Origin: Chloroflexota bacterium
Lineage (GTDB): Bacteria > Chloroflexota > Limnocylindria > Limnocylindrales > CSP1-4
DNA length: 18,848 nt
Reading direction: 5' to 3'
Assembly: GCA_005880805.1 (NCBI GenBank)
Contig: VBFZ01000166.1
Span: forward strand, 1 to 18,848
Of the stretch, positions 13,058-18,848 are shown in pieces. Both the position numbers and the translations under genes were made by a program. A model generated the notes under the pieces. The model saw only the letters and a list, made by a program, of their open reading frames with translations. It made no database searches and had not been told where the DNA came from. The first letter of the stretch is position 1. Each line of letters begins with the position of its first letter.

Positions 13058-15232
13058 ATGGCGAAACTCGACGGACGGGTACGCAGGAACTCGCTGCTCG
13101 CCCGGCTCCGCGACGAACGGGCGGCCCGCGTGATCCTCGTTACGGCGCCGGCGGGTAGCGGCAAGACGACCCTGCTTCGCCAGTGGGCCGAGGACGATCC
13201 GCGACCCACAGGCTGGGTCAATGCGCAGCCCGCATTCGCGGATCCCGGCGTCCTGGTGCGCGAGATCGCCCGGGCGACCGCAAGCGCCCTCGAGGGCGGA
13301 CCGATCAGCGGGATCCAGCCATCGCTCCGCGGACCCGATGCGTTTCGCAACCTGTCACGACTCTGCCAGGGGGCCGCACTCGACGGCCGCGCGATCCTCC
13401 TCGTCATCGACGACGTCCACGAGCTCACCGATGCGCGGGCGCTCGATGTCGTGGCACTGCTCGCAGACCAGATACCTGCCACATGGCGGATCGGATTGGC
13501 GACACGCGAGGCGGTGAATCTGCCGGTTGCACGCTGGGGGCTCAGTGGACTGCTGGCTGAGGTGGGCTTCGCAGACCTCGCGCTCGACGTATCGGAGTGC
13601 GCCGGCGTCCTCAAGGGTCTGGGCCTGGAGCCATCCGATGAGGTCGTCCGGGACGTCCATGCCCGCACGGAGGGTTGGGCGGCCGGGGTCTGCCTGGCCG
13701 GCCTCTCGATGAAGGCTCGCCACGAGGCGACCGGGGCGGCAATGGTCGCAGGCGATGACGATGTCATCCGCTCGTACCTCGAGTCCGAGATGCTGGTCGG
13801 AATGGATCCGAAGACCTACGACATGCTCGTCCGGACGTCCGTCGTCGACACGGTGTGCGGCCCGCTTGCCGACGCGATCACCGGGAGGTCCGGGTCCGCA
13901 AACCGGCTCTACGGGCTGTCGCGCAGCAACCAGCTCGTCATCCCGCTCGACGGCCAGCGGCGTTGGTTCCGCTACCACGGGCTGCTGCGTGAGCTCCTGG
14001 CGAGGCGCCTCGAGGAAGCGGCGCCGGGCCCGGCCGACGCCCACCGGCGCGCTGCCGCGTGGTACGAGATGGAGAGTCGGACCGACGACGCCATCGAGCA
14101 CGCCTTCCAGGGAGGGGACGTCGACGGGGCCGCACGGCTGGTGCTGTCCGCCGTCGCGACGACCTATCGAGCAGGGCACCTTCCGACGATCCAGCACTGG
14201 ATCGCATCCTTCGCTCCCGAGACGCTCTCCGATCGGCCGCGTTTGGCGGTCGTCGCCGCGATTGTCGCCGGAGTCGAGGGAGATCCCCACGACGCGGCGC
14301 GATGGGCTGCCGCGGCGGAACGAGGAACAGGCGACGAGGACCCCGGGCCAGGAAGCGCAGCCCTGGATATCCCACTCCTCCGCGCCATGCTGTGCCGCGA
14401 GGGGCCCGGGCCGATGCTGGCCGACGCGCGGCGATCGATCGAAACCCATGACGTGGACTGGCCCTGGCGTCCCTCGGCCCTGCTCGCTGCGGGCGCGGCC
14501 CACGCCATGCTGGACCAGGCGGCCGACGCCGAAGCTGCCTTCGCGGAGGCCGAGCTGGCTCCCGGGATCGCGTCCACGGTCACCAGATTCCAGGCTCGCG
14601 CGGAGCGAGCGCTGGCGGCGATTGCCCGCCGCCGATGGCAGGAAGCCGCTGCGATCCTCGCGCCGGATCGTCGCTCGATCACCAGCGACCCGGACGCCGG
14701 TCGGATTGCCGGGCTGCTCTGGCTGGTCGCCGACGCTCGGCTGGCGATCCACCGCGGCGACAGGCGCCTGGCTCACGAACGGCTGCGACGCGCTCAGCTC
14801 GGCCAGGCACGGCTCTCGTGGGCGATCCCCTGGTATGCAGTTCGGACGCTGACCGAGATGGCCCGTGCCCAGCTTCTCGTCGGCGATGCCGAAGGGGCTC
14901 TGGCGTCACTCGTCCGGGCGGCGGACACGATCCGGATCCGCCCCGTGTTGGGGAACCTGACTGCCAGCGTGGAGGAGGTCACCCGTGCTGCGCTCGCCGC
15001 CGGCACCGAGCGGTTGCCGGGAGGGTCCACGCTCACCCCGGCGGAGCTCCGACTGCTACCGCTCCTCCAGACCTACCTCAACTTCCGGGAGATCGGCGAG
15101 CGCCTGGGGGTCAGTGGCAACACGGTGAAGACCGAGGCGATGTCGATCTACGCAAAGCTGGGCGCCGGCTCGCGGAGCGAGGCGGTCACGAGCGCGGTGA
15201 CATACGGGCTGCTCGAGGACATCTTCACGTAG
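13058..15232 (+). CDS. MalT-like LuxR-family ATPase transcriptional regulator (copy 2)
   Basis: A 724-residue STAND-type regulator of the same architecture as the gene at 6694-8871. Walker A is APAGSGKTT (about 30-38) and Walker B is AILLVIDDVHEL (about 112-123). The post-ATPase region RTSVVDTVCGPLADAITG and WFRYHGLLRELLARRL matches the same region of copy 1. A long alanine-rich helical region follows. The LuxR helix-turn-helix is about 659-724 (LTPAELRLLPLLQTYLNFRE; GVSGNTVKTEAMSIYAKLG). An in-frame stop 15 bases before ATG 13058 fixes this start region, though no strong ribosome site is seen. Compared with copy 1 the N-terminus is shorter. It converges on the PPK2/ATPase operon with 21 bases between stops and no hairpin. 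Confidence 0.92.
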   Translation: MAKLDGRVRRNSLLARLRDERAARVILVTAPAGSGKTTLLRQWAEDDPRPTGWVNAQPAFADPGVLVREIARATASALEGGPISGIQPSLRGPDAFRNLSRLCQGAALDGRAILLVIDDVHELTDARALDVVALLADQIPATWRIGLATREAVNLPVARWGLSGLLAEVGFADLALDVSECAGVLKGLGLEPSDEVVRDVHARTEGWAAGVCLAGLSMKARHEATGAAMVAGDDDVIRSYLESEMLVGMDPKTYDMLVRTSVVDTVCGPLADAITGRSGSANRLYGLSRSNQLVIPLDGQRRWFRYHGLLRELLARRLEEAAPGPADAHRRAAAWYEMESRTDDAIEHAFQGGDVDGAARLVLSAVATTYRAGHLPTIQHWIASFAPETLSDRPRLAVVAAIVAGVEGDPHDAARWAAAAERGTGDEDPGPGSAALDIPLLRAMLCREGPGPMLADARRSIETHDVDWPWRPSALLAAGAAHAMLDQAADAEAAFAEAELAPGIASTVTRFQARAERALAAIARRRWQEAAAILAPDRRSITSDPDAGRIAGLLWLVADARLAIHRGDRRLAHERLRRAQLGQARLSWAIPWYAVRTLTEMARAQLLVGDAEGALASLVRAADTIRIRPVLGNLTASVEEVTRAALAAGTERLPGGSTLTPAELRLLPLLQTYLNFREIGERLGVSGNTVKTEAMSIYAKLGAGSRSEAVTSAVTYGLLEDIFT

Positions 15233-15253
15233 CTCGTCCCGCCGCCCGTGCCC

Positions 15254-16291
15254 CTAGCCCTTGTGGTGCTTCCCACCAGCGACTGCCGTGTCTCGCTTGC
15301 CACCTCCCGGCTTTGAGCCGTTGTCAGCCACGGCAACGTCCCGCGTCTCGCCATCGCCTCGACCGTTCCGGCCTCCCCCGGCGTCGCCGGCGAGCTGGAC
15401 CCGGGCGGTCTGCAGCGACTCCATCTGCTGCCTGCTGACCTTCGGGTAGCGCGGGTCGATCTCGATCAGGGCGTTGGCGATGACGCCGGCCGCGGCCACC
15501 CGGGCGAACCGCTTGTCGTCGGCGGGGATCACGTACCAGGGCGCGTGCTCCGTGCTCGTGGAGCTCAGCATCTCGGCGAAGGCCTTCTGGTACTTGTCCC
15601 AGTACGTCCGCTCTCGTGCGTCGTTGACCGAGAACTTCCAGTTCTTGCTCGGCTCGTCGATCCGCGCCAGGAACCGGCGCCGCTGCTCCTCCTGGCTGAC
15701 GTTCAGGAACATCTTGACCACGCGGATCCCGTTCTCGACGAGGTGTCGCTCCCAGTCGTTGATCGACCGGTAGCGCTGCTCCCAGATCGACTTTCGGATC
15801 GCGGACGGCGGCAGCTTCTGGCGCTCCAGGAGCTCCTGATGGACCCGGACGACCAGCACTTCCTCGTAGTGCGAGCGGTTGAAGATCACGATCGACCCAC
15901 GCTGCGGCGCCACCTTCTGGTAGCGCCACAGGAAGTCATGGTCGAGGTCCTCGGCCGACGGGATCTTGAAGCTGTGGACCGACACGCCTTGCGGGTTGAC
16001 CCCGCTCATGACGTGCCGGATCGTGCCGTCCTTGCCGGCGGCATCCATCGCCTGCAGCACGACGAGCAGGCCGTAGGTGTCCTGCGCGGCCAGGCGATCC
16101 TGGTAGTCCGCCAGGAGCTGGATACCGGCCTGCAGCAGCGCCTTTGCTTCCGAGGCCTGGGTGCGGCCCAGCCCTCGCGAGGGGTCGTAGTCGCCCGGCA
16201 AGCGGACCCGCGACCCCGGCGGGACCCGCAAGGGCTCGATGAACCTGGCGATCCGGGCGGGCTTGACGCGTGGAGGGCTGCTGGTAGCCAT
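15254..16291 (-). CDS. ppk2: Polyphosphate kinase 2 family, class III-like (polyP:AMP/ADP phosphotransferase)
   Basis: A 345-residue cytosolic PPK2 enzyme, likely using polyphosphate to phosphorylate AMP and/or ADP. The P-loop is LQAMDAAGKDGT (about 79-90), then NPQGVSVHSFKIPSAEDL (about 99-116) and HDFLWRYQKVAP (about 118-129). Walker B/lid is FNRSHYEEVLVVRVH (about 137-151). 'SFK.P...E..HDFLWR' and 'FNRS.YE.VL' are the class III pattern, in contrast to the class I gene at 1296-2207. The last 40 residues are glycine/lysine-rich, low-complexity and beyond the family core of roughly 270-300 residues. ATG 16291 fits the family start (MATSSPPRVK); an open frame continues to 16522 but overlaps the ATPase and is rejected. 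It is 19 bases downstream of the P-type ATPase stop, so the two form an operon. Confidence 0.93.
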   Translation of the reverse strand: MATSSPPRVKPARIARFIEPLRVPPGSRVRLPGDYDPSRGLGRTQASEAKALLQAGIQLLADYQDRLAAQDTYGLLVVLQAMDAAGKDGTIRHVMSGVNPQGVSVHSFKIPSAEDLDHDFLWRYQKVAPQRGSIVIFNRSHYEEVLVVRVHQELLERQKLPPSAIRKSIWEQRYRSINDWERHLVENGIRVVKMFLNVSQEEQRRRFLARIDEPSKNWKFSVNDARERTYWDKYQKAFAEMLSSTSTEHAPWYVIPADDKRFARVAAAGVIANALIEIDPRYPKVSRQQMESLQTARVQLAGDAGGGRNGRGDGETRDVAVADNGSKPGGGKRDTAVAGGKHHKG

Positions 16292-16310
16292 GCTCAGCTG
16301 ACCTGGCCGC

Positions 16311-18848
16311 TCAGGAGGCCGGCACCGGCACCGGGGCCGGAGCTGCCTTCGACGGCTCGATCGTGTGGATCCCGAGGAGCTTTCGGCCTTCGGCGACGAC
16401 GAGGATGGCGAGCGAGACGACGATGCAGGCCGCCCACTGGTTGAGGTCCAGGTTGACGGTGTCCAGGAGGCGACGGAAGAGGCCGAACTCGGTTGCCAGC
16501 ACGGTGGCAACCAGGGCTCCACCCGCGGCCTTCAGCAGCGTCGCGCTCGGACGCGCGTCGGGGTCGAACAACGATCGCTCCTCATCGGCCGTTTCGAGTG
16601 CGAACCAGACGTTGGCCAGTGAGAAGGCGACGACGCCCATGGTCCGGGCGGTGACTTCGCCGAACTGCGGTGTCGCCCAGGCGATGATCCCGAGCGTCGT
16701 TGCCGCCATGACGACTCCGGCGAAGAGCACCCAGGCCAGGAGACGCCGCGGCAGGATCGCCTGCTCGGGCGGTCGCGGTGCCTCATGCATCAAACCCTCG
16801 CGGGCCGCGCCGTAGCCCAGTCCGATCGCGAGGAAGACCTGCACCGTGAAGTTGATGTACAGCGTCTGCAGCGGGAGGAACGGCACCCCGCCGGCGATGG
16901 CCAGCAGGCTCGCACCGAGGAACGTAGCGATGAACCCGAACAGGGCGCCCATCTGGAAGCGGATGTAGCGCATCAGGTTGTCGTACAGGGCCCGGCCCAG
17001 CTCGACGGCCTTGACGATCGTCGCGAAGTTGTCGTCGGTCAGGATCATGACCGCGGCCTCCTTCGAGACCTCGGTGCCGGTGATCCCCATCGCAACGCCG
17101 ATGTCGGCCTTCTTGAGGGCGGGTGCATCGTTCACGCCGTCGCCCGTCATGGCGACGATGTGGCCCTTGCCCTTGAGAACGTCGACCAGGTGCACCTTGT
17201 CCTCGGGCGCCACGCGCGCGATGACGCCGATGTCATCGATCTCGCGAGCGACATCCTCTGGACCAAGCGCCGCGAAGTCTGCTCCGGCGACTGCTCGGCC
17301 CTTGATGCCGAGCTGGCGCGCGATGGATTCCGCCGTCACGGCGTGGTCGCCGGTGATCATCCGGACCTGGATGCCCGCAGCCTGCGCGATCGCGATCGCC
17401 GACTTCGCCTCGGAACGGGGCGGATCGACGATGCCGACCAGCGCGAGCAGTGTCAGGTCGTTCACGAGCGGCAGCAGGTCCGCCGCGTTGGGGTCGAAGG
17501 TTGCGGGATCGAGGTTGCGCATCGCGGTCGCCAGGACCCGAAGACCCTGGCGGCCCAACCGTTCGTTCTCGGCCAGGTACTTGTCACGGACCTGCGCGAC
17601 CGGAACCTGTCCGCCACTTCCGTCCTCTGCCGAGGTCGCGCGCGCGAGCAACTGATCGGGAGCGCCCTTGACATAGATCCGGATCACGTCCCTGCCGGCG
17701 TCGTCCTGCATCTTGTGAAAGGTCGCCATGAGCTTGTAAGCGGCATCGAACGGAACCTCGGCCAGGCGCGGGTAGCGCTCGCGGGTCAGCTCCGGATCGA
17801 CGCCGCCCTTGGCGGCGAGCACCACCAGGGCGCCCTCGGTCGGGTCGCCGACGATCCCGCCGTCCCGCGCGACCGCGTCGGAGCACAGGGCCATTGGCAG
17901 TAGGTACCGGTCGAGCGACACGTCGGTCTCGCCGGCTACACGATTGATCTGGCCGGTCGTCGCGTAGCCCTCGCCGGTGATCGCGTAATGGTGGCCGACC
18001 ACCGCCATCTCGACCGCGGTCATCTGGTTCAGCGTGAGCGTGCCGGTCTTGTCGGAGTTGATGGCTGAGGTCGAGCCGAGCGTTTCGACCGACCGCAGGC
18101 GCTTGACGATCGCGCCCGCCTTGGCGAGCGTCGAGGTGCCGGACGCAAGGATCGTGGTCACGACTGCCGGCAGGCCGGTCGGGATGGCCGAGACGGAGAA
18201 GGCAACTGCCGTCAGGAAGAGCGTGCTGAACGGCGTGCCGCGGGCGAGGCCCAGGGCGAGGGAGATCACCAGGGCCACGCCCGCGATCACGAGGATCTGT
18301 CGGGTCAGCTTGTTCAACTGCTTCGTGAGCGGCGACGGCTCGGCCTTCTGGCCCTGCAGCATGCCCGAGATGTGGCCGACCTCAGTCGACATGCCGGTCG
18401 AGGTGACCTCGATCGTCCCGGCCCCGCGGGTGACCTGGGTGTTCATGAAGGCGAGGTCGAGCCGGTCGCCGAGGGCGGCGTCGGCCGCCACGGGATCAAC
18501 CTGTTTTGGGACCGGGGCGCTCTCGCCGGTGAGCGCCGACTCGTCGATCTCGAGCGTCGCCGAGCGAACGATCCGCCCGTCGGCCGGCACCAGGTCGCCA
18601 GCTTCGACCATGACGATGTCGCCGGGCACGATCTGGTTCATGTCCACGACGTCGACTTCGCCGCCTCGGCGGACGCGGGACTTGACCACCATCATCTTCT
18701 GCAGCGCCGCGACGCTGGCCTCGGCCTTGCCCTCCTGGCTCATGCCGAGATAGGCGTTCAACAGTGTGAGGAGGATCAGCAGCACCCCGGTTGGCACCTG
18801 GTCCGGGATGAAAAAGCTGAGGATGCCCGCGCCGAGCAGCACGATCTG
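16311..18848 (-). CDS. P-type cation-transporting ATPase, N-terminus cut by the window end
   Basis: An integral membrane ion pump; 845 residues are visible and the first part (N-terminal cation-ATPase domain and first helix) lies beyond 18848. Numbering from the GTG at 18842: TGES actuator loop 105-108, phosphorylation motif DKTGT 264-268, KGAP 392-395, TGDH 497-500 and hinge TGDGVNDAP 566-574, so the catalytic machinery is complete. The layout, with paired C-terminal helices, resembles the P2-type (SERCA/PMR1) group. The helix 4 motif is IPTGLP (220-225) instead of PEGLP, and helix 6 reads YINFTVQVFL instead of WVNLVTDG. The canonical Ca2+ ligands are therefore absent and the ion cannot be assigned. 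The C-terminus is proline/alanine-rich. It is followed 19 bases later by PPK2. Confidence 0.93.
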   Translation of the reverse strand, partial: QIVLLGAGILSFFIPDQVPTGVLLILLTLLNAYLGMSQEGKAEASVAALQKMMVVKSRVRRGGEVDVVDMNQIVPGDIVMVEAGDLVPADGRIVRSATLEIDESALTGESAPVPKQVDPVAADAALGDRLDLAFMNTQVTRGAGTIEVTSTGMSTEVGHISGMLQGQKAEPSPLTKQLNKLTRQILVIAGVALVISLALGLARGTPFSTLFLTAVAFSVSAIPTGLPAVVTTILASGTSTLAKAGAIVKRLRSVETLGSTSAINSDKTGTLTLNQMTAVEMAVVGHHYAITGEGYATTGQINRVAGETDVSLDRYLLPMALCSDAVARDGGIVGDPTEGALVVLAAKGGVDPELTRERYPRLAEVPFDAAYKLMATFHKMQDDAGRDVIRIYVKGAPDQLLARATSAEDGSGGQVPVAQVRDKYLAENERLGRQGLRVLATAMRNLDPATFDPNAADLLPLVNDLTLLALVGIVDPPRSEAKSAIAIAQAAGIQVRMITGDHAVTAESIARQLGIKGRAVAGADFAALGPEDVAREIDDIGVIARVAPEDKVHLVDVLKGKGHIVAMTGDGVNDAPALKKADIGVAMGITGTEVSKEAAVMILTDDNFATIVKAVELGRALYDNLMRYIRFQMGALFGFIATFLGASLLAIAGGVPFLPLQTLYINFTVQVFLAIGLGYGAAREGLMHEAPRPPEQAILPRRLLAWVLFAGVVMAATTLGIIAWATPQFGEVTARTMGVVAFSLANVWFALETADEERSLFDPDARPSATLLKAAGGALVATVLATEFGLFRRLLDTVNLDLNQWAACIVVSLAILVVAEGRKLLGIHTIEPSKAAPAPVPVPAS

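Noticed and set aside
13355..14776. 473-codon open frame on the minus strand
   Set aside because: It is antisense to the second MalT-like gene and has no homology or ribosome site.
16292..16522. N-terminal extension of the class III-like PPK2
   Set aside because: It would overlap the ATPase end and is serine/arginine-rich; family homology starts at ATG 16291.
16785..17903. 372-codon open frame on the plus strand
   Set aside because: It is antisense to the P-type ATPase, whose catalytic motifs are complete on the other strand.
1..18848. tRNA genes, CRISPR arrays, insertion sequences, attachment sites
   Set aside because: I looked for cloverleaf-type arms, regularly spaced repeats, transposase motifs and terminal inverted repeats on both strands and found none that I could support.

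Overview
The window is a G+C-rich bacterial chromosomal segment, densely packed with genes and showing strong third-position G/C. It carries no rRNA, tRNA, CRISPR array, insertion sequence or phage gene that I can see. The mix of genes suggests a Chloroflexota lineage of the Limnocylindria/Ellin6529 type, or less likely a high-G+C actinobacterium. That mix is small DUF1269, DUF6325, SHOCT and DUF7144 proteins, large MalT/LuxR-type STAND regulators, a PucR-type regulator, and PPK2 polyphosphate kinases of two classes. The placement is inferred from gene content only.

Layout. Bases 1-140 (+) hold the end of an unidentified gene. Next comes an NADPH-dependent FMN reductase (264-832, +) broken by a one-base frameshift near 740. 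A run of minus-strand genes follows: TfoX-like protein (929-1273), class I PPK2 (1296-2207), a small unknown protein (2324-2665), a PucR-type regulator (3057-4298) and a DUF1269 glycine-zipper protein (4399-4881). Divergent from these is a SHOCT protein (5104-5406, +). It converges, across a strong hairpin, on a NarL-type sensor histidine kinase (5659-6540, -), which is followed upstream by a MalT-like ATPase regulator (6694-8871, -) and a tail-anchored small protein (9252-9626, -). From 9627 the plus strand is used: an unusually hairpin-rich intergenic stretch, DUF6325 protein (9909-10367), second SHOCT protein (10381-10737), NarL/FixJ response regulator (10855-11643), a rearranged receiver-only response regulator (11795-12265), two small membrane proteins (12304-12570; 12613-13020) and a second MalT-like regulator (13058-15232). 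The window closes with a minus-strand operon: a P-type cation ATPase (16311-18848, cut by the window end) and, 19 bases downstream, a class III-like PPK2 (15254-16291).

How it fits together. The theme is regulation plus energy and envelope stress. There are five regulatory or signalling proteins besides the damaged receiver and TfoX-like protein, two polyphosphate-dependent nucleotide kinases, one ion pump, and several small envelope or stress-type proteins. The PPK2-ATPase pair could couple polyphosphate-driven nucleotide regeneration to ion pumping, but that is inference from gene order. I do not see a clearly new multi-gene defence or biosynthetic system. The best oddities are the 129-bp perfect duplication inside a response regulator, a P-type ATPase lacking the canonical Ca2+-ligand residues, and the hairpin-rich leader before the DUF6325-SHOCT pair.
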